Shown one piece after another: positions 40,608 to 48,920 of a stretch of 64,000 nucleotides of DNA. Positions within the stretch are counted from its first letter, which is position 1; each line of letters starts with the position of its first letter. Made by a program: the position numbers and the translations under genes. Source of the DNA: AC-32 sp963813435 (GTDB lineage Bacteria > Actinomycetota > Thermoleophilia > Gaiellales > Gaiellaceae); NCBI GenBank assembly GCA_963813435.1, contig CAWEYY010000003.1, positions 62,001-126,000 on the forward strand, given 5' to 3'. The notes under the pieces were generated by a model that saw nothing but the letters and a program-made list of their open reading frames with translations, searched no databases and was not told the origin of the DNA.

Positions 40608-40844
40608 TCAGCCGAAGCCGATGTGCGTCGCCCAGACGGTGGCGGCGTCCCGCCCGAGCTGCGAGATCGTCGTGTAGCCCTGACGATCCATGACCCGGAT
40701 CAGGCTTCTCAACGCGACCACGTCGAGAATCGATCGCTGCTCGACACGAACGTTTGCGAGGTCCGCCGAGAGGTCGCGCAGATCCCCCAAACCCATCCGA
40801 AGAAATTGACCGAGCGGAAACCGCTCGACGGCAACCTGGTTCAC
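40608..40844 (-). CDS. Small hypothetical protein in the tRNA-flanked island
   Basis: 78 residues from GTG at 40844 with an AAGGGGGG ribosome site 6 nt upstream. Sequence VNQVAVERFPLGQFLRMGLG, DLRDLSADLANVRVEQRSIL, DVVALRSLIRVMDRQGYTTI and SQLGRDAATVWATHIGFG: alpha-helical, slightly basic, no membrane helix or signal. It might be a small regulator or toxin/antitoxin-type protein, but nothing specific is visible. The region around it is gene-poor. Confidence 0.5.
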   Translation of the reverse strand: MNQVAVERFPLGQFLRMGLGDLRDLSADLANVRVEQRSILDVVALRSLIRVMDRQGYTTISQLGRDAATVWATHIGFG

Positions 40845-41235
40845 CGCAGTCCCCCCTTTCATCGATTGTTTGGTGCCGGCGCTCCTCCAGCACGTCGTGC
40901 TTGGCTCAAGAGTACGTGTCACGAGTCGTCGAGCCGGGGCATGGGCGCGCCTGGGCGATGCGGCGATGCCAACGCCCCCGGTCCCCGGCTCGACCACCCT
41001 CAGGCATCAACCGAGCCGGAACGTGGTTATAGGGGCCGTCTACTTGCGGCTCGTGCGGGATGCAGGTCGCACGAAAGAAGAACCGGTGGCCACCCGGCCG
41101 CTCGAGGCTTTCGCAGTGGAACCCCGCTGAGCGGAGACGACACGGCGACCCCGCTCTGGCCAGCGCATGTCGAACGGCCCATGTCTCCGCGAGGCTTCAA
41201 TCGTCACTGTGCCCTTCCCGAAGCCGACGCGTAGC
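40845..41235. other. Gene-poor stretch
   Basis: No coding signal with a convincing start, no RNA gene and no clear repeat is seen. A segment ATCAACCGAGCCGGAACGTGG (about 41006-41026) loosely resembles the sequence upstream of tRNA-Glu (TCAATCGGGCCGCGACCTGG). Confidence 0.5.
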
Positions 41236-41409
41236 TCACGCCTCGGACCGCGCGCTCCCGCCGAGGCCGAGCCGACGCTTCCAGGTAGTCCAGCTCAGGT
41301 TGCTCGACTTCTCCTGCTTGGTCAGCCGAACGCCGACTTTGTCGGTCAACTCGTCTTGCGCGCGCTCAGCAGAATTCTGACCCTCGTGGGATCCTTCGGT
41401 CGAGCTCAT
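41236..41409 (-). CDS. 57-residue hydrophilic hypothetical protein
   Basis: Open frame from ATG at 41409 to TGA at 41236 with GAGAGGAGC 6 nt before the start. Product begins MSSTEGSHEGQNSAERAQDE, continues LTDKVGVRLTKQEKSSNLSW and ends KRRLGLGGSARSEA. Charged, no membrane segment. The ribosome site and codon-third GC pattern support translation; function unknown. Confidence 0.5.
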   Translation of the reverse strand: MSSTEGSHEGQNSAERAQDELTDKVGVRLTKQEKSSNLSWTTWKRRLGLGGSARSEA

Positions 41410-41624
41410 GCTTGCTCCTCTCTCGATGGAGGCGAGCGAGCCCGGATGGGCTCTCTCGGCACTCAGGCCCGTGTGGGAGTCGGAGAGGAAGTTCGGAGCC
41501 TCGACGGCTTCCGCGCAAGGTCTACGCGCTAGACCAGTGTACCTGCGAATTTGTATCCACGATCACAAAAGGACGGTCGGATGCCAGCCGCGGTCTGGAG
41601 TCAATCGGGCCGCGACCTGGCGGC

Positions 41625-41630
41625 TACACT
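41625..41630 (+). promoter_or_regulatory. Putative -10 box of tRNA-Glu
   Basis: TACACT 12 nt before the mature tRNA, in the same GGCTACAxT context as the tRNA-Gln box. Confidence 0.5.
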
Positions 41631-41642
41631 ACGACCTCGCCG

Positions 41643-41715
41643 GGCGCATTCGTCTAGTGGCCTAGGACACCGCCCTCTCACGGCGGCGGCACGGGTTCGA
41701 ATCCCGTATGCGCCT
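41643..41715 (+). tRNA. tRNA-Glu (anticodon CTC)
   Basis: Acceptor GGCGCAT/ATGCGCC, D arm GTCTAGTGGCCTAGGAC, anticodon arm CCGCC-CTCTCAC-GGCGG with CTC at 34-36, T arm ACGGGTTCGAATCCCGT. CCA not encoded; discriminator appears to be T. An integrase remnant lies immediately 3' on the same strand. Confidence 0.93.
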
Positions 41716-41858
41716 CTCAACCGCACATGGCTACGCCAGAATCGCATACTTAGGCGGGTCAGGTGTGCCGGACGTGTCGGGAATGTCCTCCTCGTGCGTA
41801 CCCCGGCGGTACCTCGGGATGTTGCCTACTCAGGCGCGCGCGGCTCCGTTCCCGGCAC

Positions 41859-42317
41859 TGTCGGTCGACGAGCCGCGGCAGCGCTGGCGCGTCTCGGGGG
41901 CTGTAGCGAAGACGGGCCGTGCCCGCTGGGTGCCGGGCCGACCTCTTCGAGGCCGTCATGCGGCTCGTGGCACGCGAGGATCGCACTCCCGAGCGGCCCG
42001 TCTTCTAGGGCTTCGGCGGTGATCGCTTCCGCACCGCGATCACGCGCGCCTGCACCGCGGCCGGTGTGCCCGCATTCTCGCCGCACGACCTCCGACACCG
42101 CCGTGTGAGCCTGCTCCACCTGGGCGGGATGCCGTGGGCCCGGATCGACGAGCTTGTCGGCCACGACGACCTGATGACGACGGCTCGCACGTACACGCAC
42201 GTCGTCGCCGATGAGCGAACTCAACTACGCGGAGCTTATGTGATGACCCCCGAAATCGGTCTCGAAACGGCTCAACCATACGGTAAAGGAGACGCTTCTT
42301 GCTTGCCAGGGACGTAA
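41859..42317 (+). pseudogene. Tyrosine recombinase (integrase) C-terminal remnant
   Basis: Reading continues across at least one frameshift and one stop. Frame 1 (from about 41859): LSVDEPRQRWRVSGAVAKTG, RARWVP. Then, shifted near 41940: DLFEAVMRLVAREDRTPERP, VF, stop TAG at 42006-42008, then GFGGDRFRTAITRACTAAGV and SPHDLRHRRVSLLHLGG, the HxxR catalytic box of phage integrases, with LVGHDDLMTTARTYTHV holding the second His and the nucleophilic Tyr. No N-terminal half is found. Position right after tRNA-Glu fits decay of a tRNA-targeted mobile element. Confidence 0.8.
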
Positions 42318-42372
42318 CTTAGCCTGCCCTTGAACACGATCGCGCATCATGCGATGATTCTTCGAGCGGCTG

Positions 42373-42489
42373 ATGCGGTTTCGCACGTTCACCGCAGTTC
42401 TCATCGTCGGAGTAGCGATTGCTCTGACGATTGCACTGCGACTTCGGCCCTCACCATCCGTCAAAGCAACGGACGGCCCGGCAGAGTAG
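42373..42489 (+). CDS. Very small single-helix protein or start of a broken gene
   Basis: 38 residues from ATG at 42373: MRFRTFTAVLIVGVAIALTI then ALRLRPSPSVKATDGPAE. A signal-anchor helix at residues 6-24. It stops 2 bases before the next open frame, which lies in another phase; together they could be one exported protein split by a frameshift. AT content is higher than in the surrounding genes. Confidence 0.4.
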   Translation: MRFRTFTAVLIVGVAIALTIALRLRPSPSVKATDGPAE

Positions 42490-42491
42490 TG

Positions 42492-42911
42492 ATGGCTGCC
42501 ATACAAGGACTGGCCACCAACGACGCGACTCCGCAGATCGTCAATCCATTCGTCAAAGAGGGGGGCATCTACCGGTCGCCGGCCTCCCGTGCCGCCCAGA
42601 AAATCTGCATCCGCTTCCGGATCTGGTCGTCGGACCCCACGGCCACGACCTGGAAGATCGTCTCGACCTGGCGATCAGACTGCGCGTGGGCAAAGCGCGG
42701 GCGACGGATGCGCCCTCGTGCCCACAGCGCGCAGGTCGAGGCGCTCAAGCGATACCGGGTGACAGCGGTGATCACCTGGCGCACACGGAAGCGTCTCCTC
42801 GCCAGCGAGGTCTTAGATTACGACGAGACCGGCGACTACTACTGCGGGAGCAATCGCTGCTCGATCGACCAAACTGGCGACGGTCGGGCCTTCCTCTATT
42901 TCCTCTCCTAG
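42492..42911 (+). CDS. Hypothetical protein in the decayed island
   Basis: 139 residues from ATG at 42492, MAAIQGLATNDATPQIVNPF and ending in LDYDETGDYYCGSNRCSIDQ, TGDGRAFLYFLS. Contains Cys pairs (QKICIRF; RSDCAWAK; YYCGSNRCS), which fits an exported protein, in keeping with the signal-like peptide encoded just upstream in another phase. Weak ribosome site. No family recognised; possible pseudogene half. Confidence 0.4.
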   Translation: MAAIQGLATNDATPQIVNPFVKEGGIYRSPASRAAQKICIRFRIWSSDPTATTWKIVSTWRSDCAWAKRGRRMRPRAHSAQVEALKRYRVTAVITWRTRKRLLASEVLDYDETGDYYCGSNRCSIDQTGDGRAFLYFLS

Positions 42912-43202
42912 GCCACGTTCGCCCCGGAGCAAACTCCCAAGGGACATCCTGCGCGTCTAGCTCGACGGAGACAACGTCCGGCATTTGATCCAGCCTAGCG
43001 GGGTCGGACGGTCCTCGTCAGGCGCTCTTGGGCCGGGTGCGCCGAGCATGCGGGCCTCGCTCCTGATGAGCGCAAGTTTTCGACCTACGACACGTCTAGT
43101 CAAGTGTGGTCAGGGCCATCGCGCCGGGCATCCTCAGGAGCGACGGCGCGGGCGCTTCCATCATCGATCCCAGGAGAAGCGTCGGCCCTGGCCGCAATTG
43201 GG

Positions 43203-43601
43203 CTACGGGCTCCACGTCCAGCGTGGAAGCGATCTTCGCCAGAACCGCACCAGGAGATACGTCGGGACGAGCCAAACCAGGAGAACCGCGACCACCTCGA
43301 CGGCGGTCGCTCCGTGGATCAGGAGCGTCAGGCCGAAGACGACGAGCAGCGCAAGGCTGAATGCGAACCACGTCCACGTGAGCAGAAGGAGAACCGCACC
43401 GCGAACGGTCGCCCGCACGATCGCGCGGCCCCTCGAATCGGGCAATTCGGTCAGGGAGCGACGAAGCGCGGCGCGCGAACGGGCCCGGAGCGCCAGCTCG
43501 ACGCGCTCGTCGAGCTCATCCAGCGTCAGCCGACCAACTGCATAGTGATCCCGGAGCGACACGACGGCACGCTCGCGATCTGCATCACCGACCAGACCCA
43601 C
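43203..43601 (-). CDS. DUF1707 protein with two membrane helices
   Basis: 132 residues. N-terminal DUF1707 domain (DADRERAVVSLRDHYAVGRL, TLDELDERVELALRARSRAA, LRRSLTELPD), the short actinobacterial helical module, then two membrane helices (AVLLLLTWTWFAFSLALLVV; AVEVVAVLLVWLVPTYLLV). GTG at 43601 follows TACGAT by 6 nt, a leaderless-type start. DUF1707 proteins occur widely in Actinobacteria; function unknown. Confidence 0.8.
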   Translation of the reverse strand: MGLVGDADRERAVVSLRDHYAVGRLTLDELDERVELALRARSRAALRRSLTELPDSRGRAIVRATVRGAVLLLLTWTWFAFSLALLVVFGLTLLIHGATAVEVVAVLLVWLVPTYLLVRFWRRSLPRWTWSP

Positions 43602-43670
43602 GCCGAAATCGTACCGGGCCGTTTGATCACGCGTTAGCGCCGCATTAGCGTCGTCCGCGAAGCTCCGACC

Positions 43671-44213
43671 GTGGAGACTTTGGAACCGTCACCCACGCCT
43701 GCCGTTGCGGCATCGGAGACCGGGCTCAACTTCTACCGGCCCCGATGGCGCGTCGTTCTCTTCCTGTTCCTCGCTCCCGGCGCCTATGAGTTCTGGTGGT
43801 ACTGGCAGCTCTTCGCGTTCACGCGGCGCGAAGAGTTCCCGCGAGCCCGGAGCTTCTGGTGGATCCTGGTGCCGATCTACGGATGGGTCGTTCTCTACCG
43901 CCAGTTCGACGACCTTCAGGAGGCGGCGACCGGCCTCGGCGCATCGACAGCGGCCATCTGGCTCGTCGTTCTCTCGTGGCTCGCCGGGAACATCTCCTAC
44001 CGCCTCACAAGCCCCGTCCCTTCACTCGTCGCATTCGTAGTCAGCTGCGTACTGATCGCGATTGTCGGCGCGCTCGTCCAGCCGACGGCGAACGCGTACC
44101 TGCGAAACAAGTACCCGGACGCCTCGCCGCTCGGTATGACCTGGGGTGAGACCGTGGCGGCGATCCTCGGCTTCCTGATCTTCGCCGGGGTCGTCTGGCT
44201 GACGTTCGCCTAG
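43671..44213 (+). CDS. Polytopic membrane protein (DUF4234-like)
   Basis: 180 residues from GTG at 43671, about four helices: VVLFLFLAPGAYEFWWYWQL, FWWILVPIYGWVVLYRQF, AAIWLVVLSWLAGN, LVAFVVSCVLIAIVGALV, plus a last helix ILGFLIFAGVVWLTFA. The aromatic YEFWWYWQLF segment resembles DUF4234-type proteins. Divergent from the DUF1707 gene. Role unknown. Confidence 0.7.
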   Translation: METLEPSPTPAVAASETGLNFYRPRWRVVLFLFLAPGAYEFWWYWQLFAFTRREEFPRARSFWWILVPIYGWVVLYRQFDDLQEAATGLGASTAAIWLVVLSWLAGNISYRLTSPVPSLVAFVVSCVLIAIVGALVQPTANAYLRNKYPDASPLGMTWGETVAAILGFLIFAGVVWLTFA

Positions 44214-44231
44214 ACCCGGTAGAACTGAGGC

Positions 44232-44525
44232 ATGCCGATGTTCCTGGTCACGCTGTTGCAGACGGGGCCGGAGTTCGACGCGACCCGTCCGCTCGAGGAG
44301 CAGTCCGGCTGGTACGAGCACGCGGCGTTCATGGACGGGCTCGTGGACGACGGCTTCATCGTCCTCGGCGGTCCGCTCGCCACCCCGGGCCGCGTCGCCC
44401 ACGCGGTCGAGGCGGAGTCGGAGGCGGCTGTCCGGGCCACCTTCGCGCACGACCCGTGGAGCGAGACGCACCTCGTCGTCGGCGAGATCGAGCCGTGGGC
44501 GATCCGGCTCGACGGGCGGCGTTAG
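44232..44525 (+). CDS. YciI-family small protein
   Basis: 97 residues, MPMFLVTLLQTGPEFDATRP, then SGWYEHAAFMDGLVDDGFIV, LGGPLATPGRVAHAVEAESE and FAHDPWSETHLVVGEIEPWA. This is the ferredoxin-like YCII fold with the conserved HxxF(M), GGP and DPW elements. Family members are dehydrochlorinase-like or of unknown activity. A TAGAAC box 6 nt before the ATG is a weak leaderless candidate. Confidence 0.85.
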   Translation: MPMFLVTLLQTGPEFDATRPLEEQSGWYEHAAFMDGLVDDGFIVLGGPLATPGRVAHAVEAESEAAVRATFAHDPWSETHLVVGEIEPWAIRLDGRR

Positions 44526-44561
44526 CTCCAGTTCGCCGCGACCTCTGCCGATGCAGTCCGC

Positions 44562-44795
44562 GTGTGGATCCTGATCCCACTCGGAGGCTTTGCGCTCGGC
44601 CTTGCCGTCGGGCGTTGGTGGGCGCTCGCTGCAGCCGCGCCTCTCCCCCTGTGGATCCTCGCCTCGAACGACCTCGAAGGTCACATAGAGGCCTGGATCG
44701 CGACCATGCTCTCGGTGCTGCTCGTGTGCGCGATCGGGTCAGGCGTCGCTCTGCGGCGGCTCGGCCGCCGGAGCCTAAAGACCACTTCGGAATAA
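44562..44795 (+). CDS. Small two-helix membrane protein
   Basis: 77 residues from GTG at 44562: WILIPLGGFALGLAVGRWWA, LAAAAPLPLWILAS, an acidic loop (NDLEGHIEAW), and ATMLSVLLVCAIGSGVAL. Ends TAA, rare in this window. No family. Confidence 0.6.
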   Translation: MWILIPLGGFALGLAVGRWWALAAAAPLPLWILASNDLEGHIEAWIATMLSVLLVCAIGSGVALRRLGRRSLKTTSE

Positions 44796-44815
44796 GTTCA
44801 GCCGGTTCGACCGGT

Positions 44816-44880
44816 CATTTCAGACGGACGCGCGAGCAGAGCCCGCGCGTCCTGAGGTCGGCATCGCGAGCGATGCCTCA
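44816..44880 (+). repeat. Two-hairpin dispersed element, copy D
   Basis: TTCGACCGGTCATTTCAGA, stem GGACGCGCGAGC-AGA-GCCCGCGCGTCC, TGAGGTC, stem GGCATCGCGAGCGATGCC, TCA. The final TCA is the TGA stop of the M3-like peptidase on the minus strand. CGAGCA/GCCCGC shows paired changes relative to copy C. Confidence 0.88.
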
Positions 44881-46389
44881 GGCGCCTAGCTCGTTGAGCA
44901 GCGGGCCCGTGTCGAGCGGGTCGTAGCCGATCCGGCCGGCGATCTCCTCGCTCGACGGCCTCGTGCCCTCGGCGAAGAGGGCGCGCAGGCGGTCGCCGGT
45001 CTCCACGCTCGACCACCAGTCGCCGCCGACCTCGCGCTCGAGGTACGAGCGCAGCTGCGCGGCGCGGATCCAGGCCCGGAGATAGTCGGCGGAGTAGAAG
45101 CCCGCGTCCATGTCCGCGAGGAAACCGTCCGCGCGGTAGCGGACGCCGGTCGCCTCGGTCAGCCTGCTCGCGTACCCGTCGTTCGTGCCGCCGTCGTCGG
45201 CGAAGCGGCCCCAGAAGTCGAGCTCGAACTGGAGCTTGGCCGCGTAGCGGCGGAAGAGCAGCGCCTCCATGAAGACCGTCGCGCTCGCGTTTTGGGCGGC
45301 CTCCTCGTCCGAGAGGCCGAAGTAGCGCGCGTGCCAGTCGGGCTGCCGCGAGATCCCCTCGACGATGTACGAGTAGATCTCCGTCAGCGCGTGGTCGCGC
45401 GAGATGTTGCGGAACGTGTAGGGCAGGTTCGGGTCGCAGCCGGCGTAGTGCAGCGCGTGACCGGCCTCGTGCAGGAATGCCTGGTAGTCGTGGAGCCCGC
45501 CCTGCGCGCGGGTGATCAGGTGCACGACGCGCGGCGGGTCGGACGGGATCACGCAGGCCCGCGGCGACTTCTGCGGCCGGTCGTCCAGATCGAGCTTGAT
45601 GTTCGGCTCCGACTCGAGGTCGAAGCCGAGGCGCTCAAGCGTGTCCATGCAGACCGGGACGGCCTTGTCCTTCGAGTAGATGCTCTCGAGCGGCGAAAGC
45701 CTGCGCACGTAGGCGACGTGGTACGAGTTCGGCAGCGTCTCGCGCTCCGGGCCGAGGAGTCGGTCGAACCACTCCTCGCGCAGCCTCGAGTAGACGCCCT
45801 CGGCCGCGGTGCTTGCCTCGGCCAGCGCGGCCTCGAGTTCGCGGATCGAGATGCCCTTCTCCTCCTCGGTGCGGGCGATCGGATCGTCGACCCCGCTGAC
45901 CTCGGCCTCGAGCGCTTCTCCGGCCCGGAGGACCTCGAGCCGCTCGTCGTTGAAGGTTGCCGAGGCGTCGCCCGCGAGCTTGCCGAGCTCGTCGCGGTCG
46001 GCATAGGACGTGAGCACCGCCAGCTGGGCCTGGGCGCTCCTCAGCGGGAGCTCCTCGCCCTGGAACTCGACCCGCGCGGCGAGGACGGCGTTCTCGAGAG
46101 CGTCCTCCCGCTCGGCCAGCTCGGCCGTGATCAGGCCCGCCTCGCAGGTCTTGCGCAGGCGGTAGAGGCGCTCGCGCTCGCCCGCGTCGGTCGCCTCGTC
46201 CTCGGCGTCGCGCAGCGTCTGAAGCTGCTGCCGCGTGAAGAGGTCGCTGTAGCGCGCCACGATCTCGGCGCGCTCGGAGACCTCCTTCTCGCCCACGCGC
46301 ACCGCGCGGCCCTCCTCGGACCGCTCGAAGAGGTACCGCTGAAGGCGCGACTCGTATTCGGCTGGGCGCAGGACTTCGGTGACGCTCAC
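44878..46389 (-). CDS. M3-like (oligoendopeptidase-type) zinc metallopeptidase
   Basis: 503 residues. Zinc motif FLHEAGHALHYAG (HExxH) with a downstream Glu in SRDHALTEIYSYIVE; Tyr/His substrate helpers in the C-terminal part (GFYSADYLRAWIRAA). The N-terminal 250 residues are helical and Glu/Arg-rich as in the M3 channel-forming domain. Likely cytoplasmic oligopeptidase; family member lacking classical PepF signature spacing, so the label is general. Stop codon lies in dispersed element copy D. Confidence 0.82.
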   Translation of the reverse strand: MSVTEVLRPAEYESRLQRYLFERSEEGRAVRVGEKEVSERAEIVARYSDLFTRQQLQTLRDAEDEATDAGERERLYRLRKTCEAGLITAELAEREDALENAVLAARVEFQGEELPLRSAQAQLAVLTSYADRDELGKLAGDASATFNDERLEVLRAGEALEAEVSGVDDPIARTEEEKGISIRELEAALAEASTAAEGVYSRLREEWFDRLLGPERETLPNSYHVAYVRRLSPLESIYSKDKAVPVCMDTLERLGFDLESEPNIKLDLDDRPQKSPRACVIPSDPPRVVHLITRAQGGLHDYQAFLHEAGHALHYAGCDPNLPYTFRNISRDHALTEIYSYIVEGISRQPDWHARYFGLSDEEAAQNASATVFMEALLFRRYAAKLQFELDFWGRFADDGGTNDGYASRLTEATGVRYRADGFLADMDAGFYSADYLRAWIRAAQLRSYLEREVGGDWWSSVETGDRLRALFAEGTRPSSEEIAGRIGYDPLDTGPLLNELGA

Positions 46390-46401
46390 AGGCGCGCCAA
46401 T

Positions 46402-47655
46402 CTACCGAAAGCCGGCGCCGAGTCGGGCGAGAGTTTCGTCCTTGCCGAGGAGCTCGATGCTCTCGAAGAGGCCCGGCGACACCGTCGACCCCGTCACCGC
46501 CAGACGGATCGGCTGGAAGGCCTCCCGCGGCTTCAGCTCCAGCTGTTCGGCCAGCCCGCGGAGGGCGACCTCGATCCCGTCCGACTCGAACGGCTCCACC
46601 TCGGCAAGCGCCTCCGCCGCGGCCGGCAGCACTGCACCGTCGCCGACCAGCGCCGCGTCGAGCTCGACCGGCCCGAAGAGGAACCCCGCGAACTTCGGGA
46701 ACTCGCCGAGCGTCGCGATCTTCTCCTGGACGAGCGGCGCCGAGCGGCGGATCAGCTCCTCGTCCCAGTCGTACCCCTGCTCGCACAGGTATGCGACGAG
46801 CCGGTCGGCGTACTCCTCGGGTGGGAGCGCCCGCAGGTACACGCCGTTCATGTACGTCAGCTTCTCGTAGTCGAACGTGGCCGCGCTCTTGCCGACCCGC
46901 TCGAGGGTGAAGCGCTCGACGAGCTCGTCCCGGCTCATGATCTCCGTCCGGTCGTCGTAGCTCCAGCCGAGCAGCGCCATGAAGTTGACGAACGCCTCCG
47001 GGATGTAGCCCTGCGCGCGGAAGTCCTCGACCGTGATCGCCCCGTGGCGCTTCGAGAGCTTCCGCCCGTCGGGGCCGTTCATGAGCGGGACGTGCGCGTA
47101 GACGGGAAGGTCGGCCCCCAGCGCGCCGAGGATCTGCAGCTGCTTGGGCGTGTTCGAGACGTGGTCCTGGCCGCGGATCACGTGCGTGATTTCGTCGAGC
47201 ATGTCCTCGAGCGGCGAGACGAAGTTGTAGGTCGGCCGCCCGTCCGAGCGCATGAGCACGAGGTCCTCGAGCTTCTCGTTCGGGTACTCGATCCGCCCGA
47301 GCACGACGTCCTCCCATGCCGTGATTCCCTCGTCGGGCATGCGGAAGCGGATCGCGCCCTCGTCCTCGTAGGCCTTGTCCTCGTCAACGAGCCGGCGCGC
47401 CACCTCCTGGGCGTGCTCCATCCGGTCCATCTGGAACGTGACCTCGCCGTCTGGGTCGAGCCCGAGCCACGAGATTGTCTCCCGGATCTGCTCGACCGAA
47501 GCCGCGACCTCGCGGCTCGTGTCGGTGTTCTCGATCCGCAGTCGGAACTCGCCGCGCTCGTGACGGGCGAACAGCCAGTTGAACAGCGCCGTGTGGGCGC
47601 CACCGACGTGGAGATATCCGGTCGGGCTGGGCGCGAATCGGACACGAACTCCCAT
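46402..47655 (-). CDS. gltX: Glutamyl-tRNA synthetase
   Basis: 417 residues, class I: RFAPSPTGYLHVGGAHTALF (HIGH-like HVGG), RIENTDTSR, YNFVSPLEDMLDEITHVIRG, KLSKRHG (KMSKS-like), then a C-terminal helical anticodon region. Shorter than the usual 470, mainly at the C-terminus. Whether it charges tRNA-Gln as well cannot be told. ATG at 47655 follows TACGCT by 6 nt, so a leaderless start; the box overlaps that of the divergent gene. Confidence 0.94.
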   Translation of the reverse strand: MGVRVRFAPSPTGYLHVGGAHTALFNWLFARHERGEFRLRIENTDTSREVAASVEQIRETISWLGLDPDGEVTFQMDRMEHAQEVARRLVDEDKAYEDEGAIRFRMPDEGITAWEDVVLGRIEYPNEKLEDLVLMRSDGRPTYNFVSPLEDMLDEITHVIRGQDHVSNTPKQLQILGALGADLPVYAHVPLMNGPDGRKLSKRHGAITVEDFRAQGYIPEAFVNFMALLGWSYDDRTEIMSRDELVERFTLERVGKSAATFDYEKLTYMNGVYLRALPPEEYADRLVAYLCEQGYDWDEELIRRSAPLVQEKIATLGEFPKFAGFLFGPVELDAALVGDGAVLPAAAEALAEVEPFESDGIEVALRGLAEQLELKPREAFQPIRLAVTGSTVSPGLFESIELLGKDETLARLGAGFR

Positions 47656-47659
47656 GCCG

Positions 47660-47797
47660 TTAGCGTACTGGCGTGACCGAGCGTCAGCCCTTGCTCCTCC
47701 GAGACGGTGAGTTCAACGGCCGCACCGGCACAGCCGGCACGGCCTGCATGGTCGGCGCCGCCGAGTCGGCGCCTTAGCGTACTGGCGTGGCCGAGCG
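47660..47797. repeat. Dispersed element copy G flanked by 24-bp direct repeats carrying a start codon
   Basis: Direct repeats at 47660-47683 and 47774-47797 (one mismatch) each hold TTAGCGTACTGGCGTG, that is a -10-like TAGCGT, 6 nt and GTG. Between them (47712-47776) is a copy of the two-hairpin element: stem GGCCGCACCGGC-ACA-GCCGGCACGGCC and stem GGCGCC-GCCGAGTC-GGCGCC. The upstream GTG opens a 30-codon frame ending at the TAG of the second repeat. Confidence 0.8.
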
Positions 47798-48812
47798 AAT
47801 CCTGACCCAGCGAGAGCTGAATCGGGCCACGCTCGCGCGGCAGCTACTGCTGAAGCGTGCACGGTATCCGGTCGTGCAGGCGGTCGAGCGTGTCGCGGGC
47901 CTGCAGGCGCAGCTCGGGTCGACGCCCTACGTCGGGCTCTGGACGCGGCTCGGCGGGTTCAAGCGCTCGACCCTCGAGCGAGCACTGATGCGCGGGGCCG
48001 TCTCGCGCGGCGTGCTGATGCGCGGCACGGTCCACGTGGTCTCGACTTCGGACTACGGGATGTTCAGCTCGGCGCTCGACATCACGTCGCCGGGTTGGGT
48101 GACGCCCGAGATCGAAGACGTCGCAACGCTGGTGGCTCCCTCACTCCGGGAGTACGCCTCCCAGCCGCGAACCCGCGCCGAGGTTTTCGAGTGGCTCGAG
48201 CGCGAGCACGGCATCGTCACGGACGGGTCGAACGGGATCTGGTACGCGATGCGGCTCGAGGCGCGTATTGGGCACGCGCCCGAGGCGAGCCTCTGGGGAG
48301 TCCCGCCTCAGGGAGTGACGTTCGCGGCCGTCGACTGCGGGCACCCGGACGGGGACGCCGTGCGAGCGGAGTTCATTCGCCGCTACCTCGCTGCGTTCGG
48401 GCCTGCCACCCGCGCCGAGATCTCGGGCTGGTCCGGCATGAAGGTCGGCGACTTCGCGAACGACCTCGATGGCCTCCGCCGCCTGCGCGACGACCGCGGC
48501 CGCGAGCTCCTCGACCTTCCCCGAGCGCCGCTGCCTGCTGCCGACGCGCCCGCACCGGTGCGGTTCCTGCCCAAGTTCGACAACGTCCTCATCGATCGGG
48601 AGCGCGTCCTCCCCGACGAGTACCGGAAGGTCGTCGTGCGCAAGAACGCGGACGTGCAGCCGACGTTCATCGTCGACGGGCTCGTCGCCGGCGTCTGGCG
48701 GGTCGAGCGCAAGCGGATCGTGACCGAGCCGTTCGCACCGCTGCCGAGGACGGTCCGCCGCGAGCTCGACCACGAGGCGGCGCGACTCGAAGCCTGGCTC
48801 GCCAGCGACTGA
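47787..48812 (+). CDS. Winged-helix DNA-binding protein of the AlkZ/AlkX (HTH_42) superfamily
   Basis: 341 residues from the GTG at 47787. The family's ERVAGLQAQLGSTPYVGLWTR block (GLQAQ holds the QxQ used by AlkZ glycosylases), RGTVHVVSTSDY, several winged-helix repeats and the C-terminal LPKFDNVLIDRERVLP and VDGLVAGVWRVERKR blocks are present. AlkZ relatives excise bulky or crosslinked bases; many family members are uncharacterised. TAGCGT lies 6 nt before the GTG, in the second copy of the direct repeat. Confidence 0.85.
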   Translation: MAERILTQRELNRATLARQLLLKRARYPVVQAVERVAGLQAQLGSTPYVGLWTRLGGFKRSTLERALMRGAVSRGVLMRGTVHVVSTSDYGMFSSALDITSPGWVTPEIEDVATLVAPSLREYASQPRTRAEVFEWLEREHGIVTDGSNGIWYAMRLEARIGHAPEASLWGVPPQGVTFAAVDCGHPDGDAVRAEFIRRYLAAFGPATRAEISGWSGMKVGDFANDLDGLRRLRDDRGRELLDLPRAPLPAADAPAPVRFLPKFDNVLIDRERVLPDEYRKVVVRKNADVQPTFIVDGLVAGVWRVERKRIVTEPFAPLPRTVRRELDHEAARLEAWLASD

Positions 48813-48814
48813 CG

Positions 48815-48889
48815 TGTCGACGGGTCATTTCAGACGGATGTCGCGGCAGAGCCGCGCATCCTGAAGCGAGGCATCGCAAGCGACACCTC
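48815..48889 (+). repeat. Two-hairpin dispersed element, copy E
   Basis: GTCGACGGGTCATTTCAGA, stem GGATGTCGCGGC-AGA-GCCGCGCATCC (one bulge), TGAAGCG, stem AGGCATCGCAAGCGACACCT. Begins 2 bases after the stop of the AlkZ-like gene. Confidence 0.85.
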
Positions 48890-48920
48890 GGGGCGTGGCT
48901 GCTGAGCTAGCGTTCGGGAC

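Noticed and set aside
42066..42317. Functional small integrase
   Set aside because: An in-frame stop at 42006 and an upstream frameshift separate it from the rest of the recombinase domain, and no N-terminal DNA-binding half exists.
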